A DNA stretch of 23,297 nucleotides from Bdellovibrionaceae bacterium UBA2316 (lineage in GTDB: Bacteria; Bdellovibrionota; Bdellovibrionia; Bdellovibrionales; Bdellovibrionaceae). Positions 1 to 8,121 of the stretch are shown in pieces; within the stretch, counting starts at the first letter, position 1, and the number at the start of each line of letters is the position of its first letter. A model generated the notes under the pieces. That model saw nothing but the letters and a program-made list of their open reading frames with translations. It was not told the origin of the DNA and searched no databases. The stretch spans positions 1 through 23,297 of the forward strand of contig DDVI01000103.1 in assembly GCA_002345205.1 (NCBI GenBank), in the 5' to 3' direction. Both the position numbers and the translations under genes were made by a program.

Positions 1-84
1 AGAGGTCACGAAAGAAGTCTATTTAATCCTTGGTTTCTGTATTAGATTATTGACTAGTGTAATTTTTTTTCAAAATCCCGATAA

Positions 85-1881
85 TTGAGTGTGTTTAAAT
101 TTTGTCTTATCACTTTTATTTCTTTAGTACTTTTGGCTACCCCGCTTCTATTTGGTGGAGAATTAGTAACTTTATCTTGCAATAAGGATGGTTTACTCAG
201 TAGTTTCAAAAACTCTCAAATACAAATCAATTTAGGAGGTCAAACCTCGCCTGAAGAAATAAAGAAGGGTATCCAAAAACTTTGCGGCGAAAATAAGAAT
301 TGCTTTCGTATACTGAACGAACACGCCATTGATTCCATCGACCTAATCAGACAATTCTTATCAGATGTAACTACCCGTGACGAACTCTGGACTTATCAAT
401 CGCTAAGTAGCCAAAGCACAGCAGATTTACAAAATGAACTATCGCGTCTCTCGTTCAATCTAGATAAATGCCATTCTTTAATTAAACAAATCGATAATGA
501 GCGATCCATGGATAAAAAGCTTTTTTCTAAAATGGATGAATCACTGACAATCAAATATCCATTTAAAGGCATGAACCGAGCTCAAATCGGTTCAAATTAT
601 GATCCCAGTGCTATACGTGAACTGGTCAGGCTTTCCATCGCTAATGGCGTCGACCCCTATTTTACCATCGCGATTAAATTATTAGAAATGCCACCAAATA
701 AATCGGCGGCCTATATTGGATATCGAAAACATTTCGGCGTCGTAAATATGGACGCGATTGCTGTTTACGATAAGCTAAAATGCATTATTCCTAGTTCTAC
801 ATTCAGAAATTTCGTATCGGAACAGATACAAAAAAGAGCTAAAGACTTGAAAGCTCAATCGAGTGATTTTGACGCCAGAGCGGCGCGAATATCAAAATCA
901 CTAACTAATGGTACAAGCCCTCGATGGACGGGCTTAATATACCAATTCTTAAAAAAAGAAGAAAATGGAAGTTTAGAAGCGTTTTGTAAAACAGATATCG
1001 CCGATGGTAATAATGAAAGAGATAATTTTTGTAAATTAAAAATATCTAATGAATATTTTTCATTGAAAAAAACTGCTATGGAAGCAGATCGAGATCTTCA
1101 AAGTTTAATCGATACTGAGGTCAAAAAATCTACTCCTGATAAGCAAGAAGTAGTAAAAAATATTTTATCTTGTGCAGGTAGCTGTTATGGCCTAGTGAGC
1201 AATAATAAAAACAAAGAAACCTTTTCTATAGGGTTTCCCAATTCTGAACCTCGTGTATTTTGTTCGGAGGAGAAAATGATTCCTATTGGTTCAGCCGCTA
1301 GCTTTACAAAAGGAAGTCAAACTTCAGAAGGTTGTTGTGCCAATGTCTTGGTACCTAAAGGAATGACAGATAATGAGGCTATGGTGCAATTTAAAGGGGC
1401 ATTGGGAATGAGGTTTTTAAAAAGTATCACGGATACTAAAAATAGTTTATCTAATGTTTCCGCTGTAATACAAAAATTTAATGGGGTTGGTTGTCTTGGT
1501 TGTACCGAGGGAGTTAATTCGTGTTATTCCCTCCTTCATGCATCTGATCGTCCTATTTATGGCGCTCGAGCGGCTGATTTAATGATTAATTCGGTGATGG
1601 CTAATCCTGAGATCCAACAAATCGTTAGAGAAATACAAATTACTACAAAACAACCGATAAAAAGCATTTTCTGCTCTCAATTGGGAGAGGGCAATCACAC
1701 CATAGATTCGGCCGCGTATTATAACGAGCAGAAAAAATTTCTTCTAGATGGTCAAGATCATTTATTTAAAACCAAGTTAAGCGATGGCACATTTAATATT
1801 CCGCAAACACCAAACGATAAAAGTATCTACGAAAAAAGAGAGCGCGATCGTCAGCAGGTCTGTTCAAAATATTTCAATTAA
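85..1881 (+). CDS. Large cysteine-rich exported protein, function unknown
   Basis: Family not recognised. The 598-residue product opens with a hydrophobic segment (about residues 4-24) that looks like a signal peptide, so the protein is probably exported. It holds about 18 cysteines, several in pairs (CAGSC, GCC, GCLGC), which suggests disulfide bonding in the periplasm or outside. Residues 186-201 (ANGVDPYFTIAIKLLE) faintly recall the helix around the catalytic Glu of lytic transglycosylases, but the other motifs of that fold are not evident, so I do not call it one. A stop codon lies directly upstream in frame (82-84) and no ATG occurs before about residue 141. The start must therefore be TTG 85 or GTG 91, and I see no clear Shine-Dalgarno for either. 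The gene is AT-rich and stands alone. Confidence 0.75.
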   Translation: MSVFKFCLITFISLVLLATPLLFGGELVTLSCNKDGLLSSFKNSQIQINLGGQTSPEEIKKGIQKLCGENKNCFRILNEHAIDSIDLIRQFLSDVTTRDELWTYQSLSSQSTADLQNELSRLSFNLDKCHSLIKQIDNERSMDKKLFSKMDESLTIKYPFKGMNRAQIGSNYDPSAIRELVRLSIANGVDPYFTIAIKLLEMPPNKSAAYIGYRKHFGVVNMDAIAVYDKLKCIIPSSTFRNFVSEQIQKRAKDLKAQSSDFDARAARISKSLTNGTSPRWTGLIYQFLKKEENGSLEAFCKTDIADGNNERDNFCKLKISNEYFSLKKTAMEADRDLQSLIDTEVKKSTPDKQEVVKNILSCAGSCYGLVSNNKNKETFSIGFPNSEPRVFCSEEKMIPIGSAASFTKGSQTSEGCCANVLVPKGMTDNEAMVQFKGALGMRFLKSITDTKNSLSNVSAVIQKFNGVGCLGCTEGVNSCYSLLHASDRPIYGARAADLMINSVMANPEIQQIVREIQITTKQPIKSIFCSQLGEGNHTIDSAAYYNEQKKFLLDGQDHLFKTKLSDGTFNIPQTPNDKSIYEKRERDRQQVCSKYFN

Positions 1882-1985
1882 ATTGATATTTTCCAAAGGA
1901 AATTTTACGGTAAGATTGTATTTTTACAGAAAATCGTTTATTTTGATTTCGAACTGTAAGATTAGATGACACTTGTTAAATCTCC

Positions 1986-2013
1986 TAGAGCTGAATCGAA
2001 AAATTCAGCTCTA
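1986..2013. repeat. Perfect 11-bp inverted repeat, possible terminator hairpin
   Basis: The arms TAGAGCTGAAT (1986-1996) and ATTCAGCTCTA (2003-2013) pair perfectly around a 6-nt loop. The hairpin lies about 100 nt past the stop of the exported-protein gene and just past the 3' end of the convergent minus-strand gene. No T-run follows on either strand, so termination is plausible but not shown. Confidence 0.45.
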
Positions 2014-2075
2014 CTGAGCGATATCAAATTTTCTTAAAAAGAAAAATCCGCTTTGTTGATCGCTGTCAATGATTT

Positions 2076-2654
2076 CTAGCGTTTTCTTCTATTAATATAC
2101 CCCTCAGGATAAAGTCCCAAAAAGTAATCGGTCTCTGTAAAATCAGGAATTGGTGTTGCAACAATAGCCCAAGCCCGAATCAGTGTTGGATTCACCTGCG
2201 ATTTTAACTTTGGTGGCCCCTTGCGAATTGGTAATTCCAATTTATGATTTGTTCTAGGATCTAATCTAAAAAGAGTATGAACTTTTTCTGAATGGCTTTT
2301 TCTAAAAAGACCATTGTACATGATCTCTTTTGTCTTTGGCGTTTTCACTTCATCGCTGGCTTTAATAAATTGAAGCTCTGGCATGGCTTGTTTGATTTTT
2401 TTAACAGCTCCTTTGATCCGATCTTGAAAAGAGTCCCTTGAAATCCTCAGCATCTCTGCGGCATCGGAATAAGTCATTGGCGGCATATTAAGATAAACAG
2501 CCTCAAGCGCTTCTAATTGTTTTTCAGTTAGACTTTCATAAGCTTCTGAAAATCGTTTCCAAATTGATTTTATCACCCGAGTGGTTTCAAGATTAGTCAG
2601 ATTTTTAATTGCCGCATAGTCACTCACAGATTCCATCACGGAATTGTTTTTCAT
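2076..2654 (-). CDS. Sigma-70 region-4-like HTH protein beside recombinase
   Basis: The 192-residue protein contains a segment (about residues 42-87, from LTEKQLEALEAVYL through YSDAAEMLRISRDSFQDRI to AVKKIKQ) that matches the layout of sigma-70 region 4: an L-x-E-x-Q start, then a helix-turn-helix that would contact a -35-like site. Regions 2 and 3 are absent, so it is unlikely to be a complete sigma factor. A DNA-binding accessory or regulator is more likely. The remaining ~100 residues are basic and unrecognised. It is divergent from the truncated serine recombinase with 68 nt between the starts, which suggests it belongs to the same integrated element. The start ATG lacks a strong Shine-Dalgarno, and Met7 is an alternative. 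Confidence 0.7.
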   Translation of the reverse strand: MKNNSVMESVSDYAAIKNLTNLETTRVIKSIWKRFSEAYESLTEKQLEALEAVYLNMPPMTYSDAAEMLRISRDSFQDRIKGAVKKIKQAMPELQFIKASDEVKTPKTKEIMYNGLFRKSHSEKVHTLFRLDPRTNHKLELPIRKGPPKLKSQVNPTLIRAWAIVATPIPDFTETDYFLGLYPEGYINRRKR

Positions 2655-3528
2655 AAACCAGGTTTTTAAAATTTCAGCTATAATAGATTTTAAAAGAATT
2701 TGGTCTTTTTTATAACGATGAAATGAATAAGCGAGATATTAAAAATTGTTGTGGATGGTCGATTAAGAAGTGGGAACCAATCATTGATAGGGCGACATTT
2801 GACCGAGTTCAAAAGATGCTAGATCACAACTGTTCACGCCGAAAAACTCACCCGAATAAATATCCTTTTACTGTGACAGGATTGTTAGTTTGTAAAGAAT
2901 GCGGTGAAAGTATGGCTGGCGCTTCGGCTACTGGTGGCACTGGAAAACGAGTTGGATATTACGAGCATTTAGCGACAAGGAAAAATGAAGCGTCGCTAAA
3001 CAAAAAATTACTTGCTCATAAGCCAAGACGAATTCCTGCTGCAAAAATTGAACCTGCTGTCTGGGATGAAGTGAAGAAGTTTGTGATGAGTGATGAATTT
3101 GTTAACGGCTTGCTGATAAGGGCGAAATCACTTCAAGGTGTTGATGAAAAAGATTTAAGGCTTAAGGAATTGGATCAAAAATCGAAAGCTTTGGATCGGC
3201 AAATTTCAGTTTTGGCTGAGAGAATCGCAAAATTACCAGAAGCTATCGATCCGCAGCCATTGATTGACCAGCTTGGCGATTTGCAAAAAACTCAGAAGCA
3301 AATTCAAAAAGACCTAAAAGCCAATGAACCTGCTTCGGAAGAAAGTAAAAAACTAATTGAACTTGAGGATTTAAAATTATTCAGGAAGGGATTAAGTGAA
3401 TTAATCGGAAAAGGAGAGTTGGACCTTGAAATGAGGTCTAAGATTATAAAACTGATTGTGCATAAAATTGAAATCATGAAAGATGGTTTTGAAATTCATT
3501 TCCATGTGGGCGAAGCTCACTACAAATC

Positions 3529-3566
3529 GGCGTTAGGGGATTATTCCTCTAGCGCCTCTTTTTTTG
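3529..3566 (+). terminator. Strong rho-independent terminator inside recombinase frame
   Basis: A 12-bp stem (3529-3540 with 3545-3556, two G-T pairs) closes on a TTAT tetraloop and is followed by TCTTTTTTTG. This is the natural end of the plus-strand recombinase transcript. It implies that the downstream 380 nt of open frame is not normally transcribed from that side. Confidence 0.8.
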
Positions 3567-3631
3567 TGTCTTTTTCTAGCGATGTCAGTCGAAATCAAAA
3601 CAATAGCGGAAAGGGCCGAACCCAAGGCCCC

Positions 3632-3670
3632 AAAAACAAAAAAGCCCCTGAGGTTTTAGTCTCAGAGGCT
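3632..3670 (-). terminator. Rho-independent terminator of the tRNA-Leu unit
   Basis: Read on the minus strand, the stem AGCCTCTGAG/CTCAGGGGCT (10 pairs including one T-G wobble; plus-strand arms 3643-3652 and 3661-3670, 8-nt loop) is followed by a T-rich tail, TTTTTTGTTTTTG. It lies about 75 nt beyond the 3' end of tRNA-Leu and has no other gene to serve. Confidence 0.8.
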
Positions 3671-3744
3671 ATTAAGTCGAATCTAGTCGGGGCTAAAAAA
3701 TTTTTACATTTTCAAGCGGACGCCCGTTCGAGACGCTTGACAAA

Positions 3745-3831
3745 TGGTGGCCCCGGGGAGAATCGAACTCCCACGCCCTTGCGGGCACTGGATTTTGAGT
3801 CCAGCGCGTCTACCAATTCCACCACAAGGCC
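3745..3831 (-). tRNA. tRNA-Leu, anticodon CAA
   Basis: The 87-nt gene folds as a class II tRNA. The 7-bp acceptor stem is GGCCTTG with CGGGGCC, discriminator A, and an encoded CCA end (3745-3747). The anticodon stem CTGGA/TCCAG encloses loop CTCAAAA, giving anticodon CAA (plus-strand positions 3795-3797), which reads UUG leucine codons. A variable arm of the leucine type (TGCCCGCAAGGGCG) and the T arm GGGAG-TTCGATT-CTCCC are present. It has its own promoter and terminator, and sits where the recombinase remnant ends, so it may mark a former integration site. Confidence 0.95.
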
Positions 3832-3845
3832 AGCAGAAGCTCTGA

Positions 3846-3874
3846 AATGTACTTATGAATTAAGAGCTTTTCAA
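3846..3874 (-). promoter_or_regulatory. Probable sigma-70 promoter of tRNA-Leu
   Basis: On the minus strand, a -35 box TTGAAA (3874-3869) and a -10 box TACATT (3851-3846) are separated by exactly 17 nt. Transcription would begin near 3839, a few bases before the mature tRNA 5' end at 3831. Confidence 0.6.
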
Positions 3875-3924
3875 GTTCTTTTTTTAAAACCTTCCGATCC
3901 ATACCATAATTTGCAGGATGCCGA

Positions 3925-5118
3925 TCAATCTTGTACTTTAAAATGAAAATAAACTAAAAACAGGAGCAAGGGTATCGGCGCCAGCATCATCCATTCCCAC
4001 CCTAGCCACAACACCAGTGGCCCCGCGACTCCGCTGGCTATCGCCTGGGTACCAAACACAAAAGTATCATTGGTTCCTTGAACAACAAAGCGGTCTGGAC
4101 CCGTAAAACGGGTCGAAATATAGGTAGACCCCGCCAAAAACAGGAAATTCCAGGCAACCCCCAGCAGAATCATAGAAACGAGGAAGTTAAAAAACTGATG
4201 TCCGATCAATCCTAAAAGTAAACTCGCTAAAAAAATTAATACACCTAAGGCGACAATATCTTTGATGCGCCAACGTCGCACTAAGTACCCACTAAAGAGC
4301 GACGGAAAATACATCGAGAAAATATGGCTCTGAATCGCCAACGTCGTGTCTGCGTGACTGAAATGATCTATATGGTGCATTTGAATCGGCGTCGCCGACA
4401 TGATTAAGCTCATCGTCGCAAAGGCCACCATTGCGGGAAGTGCGCCTTTCCAAAACGAACGATTTTTTATGATTTCTAACCGACTATAACTTTTGTTAGT
4501 CACCGAAGTTTTTAAAACATCTGAACTTGTGGATACATTCAAATTCGTGTCGGGCAGTAAAAATGTACCCACCAGCGCAGCCACAATAAATAGAGATAGC
4601 AACCCAAGACTGCCCAAAAATTCCGTAGAGACAACAGATCGACCGACCACGGCCGCCCCCGGCCCAAGAAACGCAGAAAAAAGTGTTGCCGCCAAAATAA
4701 TCGAATGAACTTCACCTTTCCTATCCAGCGTCTCTTCGGCAGCAGTAAATCGGATCTGCTGACTAAACGCCACACTGATTCCTAAGAAAAAGTTAGCAAA
4801 GCAATACAGAAAAAACTGCGGCCAATAGAGCGAACTTGCGCAGATGATAATTCCCATTAAGCCCAATGAAAAACCGGTTTGATGACCCCGCGTACGCCCC
4901 AGAACTTGCATAGCGTGACTCGCTATCGACCCCCCCGTGGCAACGCCTAAAACTAAAAAAGCCATTGGAAGTGTCGACCATTTCGGATCCGGGGCAAACT
5001 GCGCACCCAGAATACCTGTGATTAAAAACAGGCCCGGGGTCAGGCACGATGAGCAGGCTTGAATAAAAACCAAAATTTTAAGGCGCTTTGTCCAGATAGA
5101 TTTTTTTGCGGGATCCAC
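3925..5118 (-). CDS. MFS family transporter
   Basis: The 397-residue product is almost entirely hydrophobic helices, consistent with the 12 membrane segments of the major facilitator superfamily. A basic cytosolic loop (SGYLVRRWRIKD, near residue 280) fits the repeat of motif A after the seventh segment. The stretch QIRFTAAEETLDRKGEVHS before a GPGAAVVG segment resembles MFS proteins of the YRFAAAD type found in several proteobacteria. It probably sits in the inner membrane and moves a small solute, possibly as an efflux pump; the substrate cannot be read from the sequence. The start is a GTG with no strong Shine-Dalgarno. A 12-bp palindrome lies 9 nt upstream of it. It is divergent from the YeeZ-like gene. 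Confidence 0.85.
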   Translation of the reverse strand: MDPAKKSIWTKRLKILVFIQACSSCLTPGLFLITGILGAQFAPDPKWSTLPMAFLVLGVATGGSIASHAMQVLGRTRGHQTGFSLGLMGIIICASSLYWPQFFLYCFANFFLGISVAFSQQIRFTAAEETLDRKGEVHSIILAATLFSAFLGPGAAVVGRSVVSTEFLGSLGLLSLFIVAALVGTFLLPDTNLNVSTSSDVLKTSVTNKSYSRLEIIKNRSFWKGALPAMVAFATMSLIMSATPIQMHHIDHFSHADTTLAIQSHIFSMYFPSLFSGYLVRRWRIKDIVALGVLIFLASLLLGLIGHQFFNFLVSMILLGVAWNFLFLAGSTYISTRFTGPDRFVVQGTNDTFVFGTQAIASGVAGPLVLWLGWEWMMLAPIPLLLFLVYFHFKVQD

Positions 5119-5126
5119 AGGACTAC

Positions 5127-5138
5127 ACTATCGATAGT
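5127..5138. promoter_or_regulatory. 12-bp palindrome just upstream of the MFS gene
   Basis: ACTATCGATAGT is a perfect palindrome located 9 nt before the GTG of the MFS gene, in the 156-nt gap shared with the divergent YeeZ-like gene. It could be an operator. The length alone does not exclude chance. Confidence 0.25.
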
Positions 5139-5274
5139 TCTTGGTTTTTGCAAACTCCCGGCGGACCGGTAGTGAAAATTAACGACTAGCTAGTTCCACG
5201 TATGATGCCATTGTCCCACCGCCTGTTTCTTGTGTTGTAAATATCTGCAAATAGCGAAAGACTAACACCTAAAT

Positions 5275-5994
5275 ATGGATACAACTTGGGGAATCATCGG
5301 CTTAGGCTGGTTAGGTTCAGAATTAGCGACTGAACTGCACAAACAAAATTATAAAACTTGGGGCACACACTCTAAGGATTTTAATTTCCAAACCGATCCT
5401 TTTCCCGAACTCTCATTTGACGTGCTCTTTTTAAATACCCCTCCACTACCCCATATCCCGGCGAAAGCCTACGCGGACAAGATCCCTAAGGTGCCAGGCT
5501 CTAAAATTATCTTCATTAGTTCCACTTCGGTGTATGGCCAAGACCAAGAAAGGGTTACGGAATCTTCGATTCCAAAACCGACATCAGAGTCGGCGCTGTG
5601 GTTAGCGTCCGTGGAATCCTTATTGTTCACTAAGTTTGGCAACGCTCTAACCGTTATTCGACCCGGCGGCTTAATAGGTGGTCAACGGCATCCGGTGTTT
5701 TCTTTGAGTCGCAAGGCTGAAATTCCTAATGGCGATGCCGTGATTAATCTAATACATCGACAGGATTTAATCGGTATATGTAGAGTCGCTGCGAGCGTTA
5801 CCGAAATTCCAATAATAAATGCTGTGACGCCGTACCATCCCAGAAAAAAGGACTACTATAGTCAATGGGCAGCTCAATTAAACCTTCCTAAACTAAATTT
5901 TTCCACACTCTCTGAATCAAGTCGTCAGATTGATTCAGCCGTTTTACCCAAACTGTACCGCGATTGGATTTGCCCAAGGTTAGATTTTCTATAG
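5275..5994 (+). CDS. YeeZ-like NAD(P)-binding Rossmann protein
   Basis: The 239-residue protein begins with a Rossmann nucleotide-binding loop (IIGLGWLGSELA, Gly-rich turn at residues 9-14). It has LNTPP after strand 3 (53-57), the extended-SDR element SSTSVYG (82-88, Tyr87 in the place of the catalytic Tyr), and RPGGLIGG in the second half. The GxGWLG loop with SSTSVYG is characteristic of the YeeZ group of atypical short-chain dehydrogenases/epimerases, whose substrate is not established. It is slightly shorter than E. coli YeeZ. The ATG has only a weak Shine-Dalgarno. The stop TAG is followed directly by a second TAG. Confidence 0.8.
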   Translation: MDTTWGIIGLGWLGSELATELHKQNYKTWGTHSKDFNFQTDPFPELSFDVLFLNTPPLPHIPAKAYADKIPKVPGSKIIFISSTSVYGQDQERVTESSIPKPTSESALWLASVESLLFTKFGNALTVIRPGGLIGGQRHPVFSLSRKAEIPNGDAVINLIHRQDLIGICRVAASVTEIPIINAVTPYHPRKKDYYSQWAAQLNLPKLNFSTLSESSRQIDSAVLPKLYRDWICPRLDFL

Positions 5995-6098
5995 TAGCAT
6001 AGGCCGTGTATCGCGACGACTATGATTCCAGGTCAAAAAGTTACACACAGATAAAGGCTATTGAAATACGCCCCTATTACCGGTATAGCCATGGTCAC

Positions 6099-6103
6099 AG
6101 GAG
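6099..6103 (+). promoter_or_regulatory. Shine-Dalgarno deciding the start at 6109
   Basis: AGGAG ends 5 nt before the ATG at 6109. The earlier in-frame TTG (6061) and ATG (6091) have no such site, so 6109 is the likely start. Confidence 0.65.
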
Positions 6104-6108
6104 CCAAG

Positions 6109-6438
6109 ATGTTAAATTTAACTAAAAAACAAATCGACCTAATTTCAGAATCAATGCGACAAGAAAATGGCGCAAGTCACGAGCAAGTTTTAAATCTTCT
6201 AAAGCGCGCAATGACAGTTGGTGATTTAAAAAAACTTTTAGCGACTGTTGATGACTCACTTCCTGTTGAACTTGAAGTCGTAATGGAAGTCACAGAAGAT
6301 GGCCAATGCGCTGCTCAACCAGGCCTTATTATTCACCATTATCAAGTCCGAGCCGGTGACGATGGTTATCCTCGCCTAACATTAGTTGGTGCTCAACCTC
6401 AGAACGCTGATCTTTACGCAGAAGCGTTTGAAATTTAG
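6109..6438 (+). CDS. Small acidic cytosolic protein, unknown function
   Basis: The 109-residue product (MLNLTKKQIDLISESM...) has no signal peptide or membrane segment. Its middle part, MTVGDLKKLLATVDDSLPVELEV, resembles a short motif seen in many small phage and bacterial proteins ('TVGEL...L..LPDDLPV'), whose function is not known. The C-terminal half is strand-rich and acidic. I chose ATG 6109 because AGGAG lies 5 nt upstream; the frame is open back to 6061. It ends convergently with the RNase T2 gene, leaving a 41-nt gap with no obvious terminator. Confidence 0.7.
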   Translation: MLNLTKKQIDLISESMRQENGASHEQVLNLLKRAMTVGDLKKLLATVDDSLPVELEVVMEVTEDGQCAAQPGLIIHHYQVRAGDDGYPRLTLVGAQPQNADLYAEAFEI

Positions 6439-6479
6439 CATGACAACCAGAGTGAATAGAGTGCACTTTCGATGGCGAG

Positions 6480-7532
6480 TTAATTCGGGCCAATTGGATC
6501 GATGGTGATTTGGTCTTTACAACCACGAACATAACCAGTCGCCGATTTATTTAATAAAGCTTTGATCGTTACTTTAGAATCTTCCGTTTTTGGATCTAGT
6601 GCACTTGCGGTTAAATTAACCTGAATTTCAGTCAGCATAGTGCCGCTGCAAATAAGCACGAATCGTTTACTTGCGTCCTTACCAAAGGAATCATCTAATG
6701 ATTTCAGAAGATCGGCTTTCTTTAAAGTCGTTTTCTTAATATTCTTTCTTACGAGCGCCGCCGTTTTAGATTGATTGAAATTTTTTAGAAGTCTGATCGC
6801 GCGATCAAAGTATTTAGACGTATCTAGGGTCTGACACGTACCGTGCTTATGCCATTCATGACGCTCTAAACACGATCCAGCGGCTCGGCTCGGCATCACC
6901 TTTTCTAGTGCTTTTTCGATGTTATGGTTAGTGATGGCTACGTCTGGGTACTCGCAGAAATCTTTTGAGTTTGATTTTACGTCTCCGCAGAAACCATAGT
7001 TTTGACCGCAGCTATTTTTATTTGGCCATAGACCATGCAGAGTAAAGTTTTTAGCCTGGTAAGAATCGGGAGACAAGAATTGAGACAATCTACATTCTGG
7101 TTTGCTGCCTTTACCTTCACAGAAGGCCGGTTGCCAGCTCATCGCAAGAACGACAGAATCCATTTCGCTCAAAGTATTACATGAGGTTTGTACAGGTTGT
7201 GACGGCGTTGCACCCGTTTGGCTAGAGTCTGCTTTGCACACGTCTGGTGAAATTCCATTGGCTGTTTTAAAATTTTGTAAACTTTCAACATAGTTTATCG
7301 AACCATCGGCATTTATCTTTTTTAAAGACTCGTCGTATTTTAATTTAACTTCTTGTCCGTTTTTTAAGCCGTACGCGATACCATCGGCTTTGAAGTAAAA
7401 CTTTTGATAGGTCGAAAATGGCTTACCTTTGACGGCAAAACATTCATTTGCTACTTCCATCAAAACGTCAGATTGGCTCTGAGCAAAAGCTAGTGTTGAA
7501 ACAAACAAAAAGGCTGCAAAAATTAATTTCAT
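6480..7532 (-). CDS. Secreted ribonuclease T2 family enzyme
   Basis: RNase T2 enzymes cleave single-stranded RNA through 2',3'-cyclic phosphates using two conserved active-site segments, both present here: FTLHGLWP (catalytic His166) and HEWHKHGTC (His225, Glu226, His228, Lys229, His230). A signal peptide (MKLIFAAFLFVSTLAFAQS) directs export to the periplasm or outside. Cysteines such as C138, C147, C175, C182, C193, C221 and C233 would form the family's disulfides. The protein has about 115 residues between the signal peptide and the catalytic domain, of unknown role and containing two further cysteines. GAGG lies about 10 nt before the ATG. In a predator this enzyme could degrade host RNA; that is inference. 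It lies 124 nt downstream of a small lipoprotein gene on the same strand. Confidence 0.93.
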   Translation of the reverse strand: MKLIFAAFLFVSTLAFAQSQSDVLMEVANECFAVKGKPFSTYQKFYFKADGIAYGLKNGQEVKLKYDESLKKINADGSINYVESLQNFKTANGISPDVCKADSSQTGATPSQPVQTSCNTLSEMDSVVLAMSWQPAFCEGKGSKPECRLSQFLSPDSYQAKNFTLHGLWPNKNSCGQNYGFCGDVKSNSKDFCEYPDVAITNHNIEKALEKVMPSRAAGSCLERHEWHKHGTCQTLDTSKYFDRAIRLLKNFNQSKTAALVRKNIKKTTLKKADLLKSLDDSFGKDASKRFVLICSGTMLTEIQVNLTASALDPKTEDSKVTIKALLNKSATGYVRGCKDQITIDPIGPN

Positions 7533-7625
7533 GGGACCGTCCTCGTTAAGTCTGCTAGCGTAGCAACTTCGATGCCGTTTTTTGAGCTAGCCTATTGATT
7601 TAAATTGAATACAAGGAAGACAGTG

Positions 7626-7650
7626 ACAAAAACGAGGGCAAAACGGCCCC
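7626..7650 (-). terminator. Weak candidate terminator after small lipoprotein
   Basis: On the minus strand GGGGC and GCCCT can pair (one G-T) around CGTTTT and are followed by CGTTTTTG, directly after the stop of the 7657-8121 gene. The stem is short, so this is only a candidate. Confidence 0.3.
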
Positions 7651-7656
7651 GATATT

Positions 7657-8121
7657 CTATTTCACCTGCATTACCGAAACGACCTCAGAATCCTTCTTGG
7701 TGTTGATTTTCACGGCATACGTTCGGAGCGCGTATTTTTCAGAGTCTTTGTTGACCATTTTCAGAATCATACTTAAGGCTTCGGTTCCATTAAAATTAGT
7801 GTCTCGACTCTCGTTTTGCTTACCAAAAACTTCCCTTAGGTTATAGCGACCATATTCAGAAATGGTTTTCACATTGATCACGACTGTGGCAATTCCATTG
7901 ATTTCAGCAGCATTGTCAATTTTTAGTACCGTCTGTCCGCTAATGATGCTGACATAGCGTTTATGGAAGATCGGTTTAGTTTCTAACGTTGTTTTAGATT
8001 CCGCCAGGAGGTCGGCTTCAATTTTTTCTTTTACGGCTTTTAAAGCGATGTCCTTTTCTGAATTCCAGAAACATCCGCTTAACAATAAAAAAGTGATAAC
8101 AAAAAGAGACTTTAGCTTCAT
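7657..8121 (-). CDS. Small lipoprotein, unknown function
   Basis: The 154-residue protein begins with a lipoprotein signal peptide ending in the lipobox LLSGC, so Cys17 would be lipidated and the protein anchored to a membrane facing the periplasm or outside. The mature part is charged, with an N-terminal helical segment (ALKAVKEKIEADLLAESK) followed by strand-like sequence. No further cysteine or catalytic motif is evident and I do not recognise the family. It sits in a run of minus-strand genes for exported proteins, between the split beta-helix lipoprotein and RNase T2. Confidence 0.7.
   Translation of the reverse strand: MKLKSLFVITFLLLSGCFWNSEKDIALKAVKEKIEADLLAESKTTLETKPIFHKRYVSIISGQTVLKIDNAAEINGIATVVINVKTISEYGRYNLREVFGKQNESRDTNFNGTEALSMILKMVNKDSEKYALRTYAVKINTKKDSEVVSVMQVK

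Larger units (their letters stand above)
2723..3946 (+). pseudogene. Large serine recombinase, 5'-truncated remnant
   Basis: The product lacks the N-terminal resolvase catalytic domain. It begins inside the recombinase domain (GWSIKKWEPIIDRATFDRVQ, residues 11-30), continues into a zinc-ribbon-like part (YPFTVTGLLVCKECGESM, with C57 and C60; the usual second Cys pair appears as His or is absent), then a segment ending IEPAVWDEVKKFV, and a long coiled coil (about residues 135-205). These parts fit the DNA-binding half of large serine integrases. Without the catalytic serine it cannot recombine DNA by itself. From residue about 269 the frame crosses a strong terminator (3529-3566), and from about 341 to 370 it is a tRNA-Leu gene read backwards. 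It finally overlaps the MFS gene by 22 nt. The last ~135 residues are therefore probably not real protein. An in-frame stop at 2684 excludes a longer start. Confidence 0.75.

Noticed and set aside
1784..1969. 61-residue plus-strand frame after the first gene
   Set aside because: It overlaps the end of the 85-1881 gene in another frame, has no Shine-Dalgarno and no protein-like pattern.
4493..5047. Three other-frame ORFs inside the MFS gene
   Set aside because: They are shadows of the MFS coding sequence, whose membrane-protein pattern is clear in its own frame.
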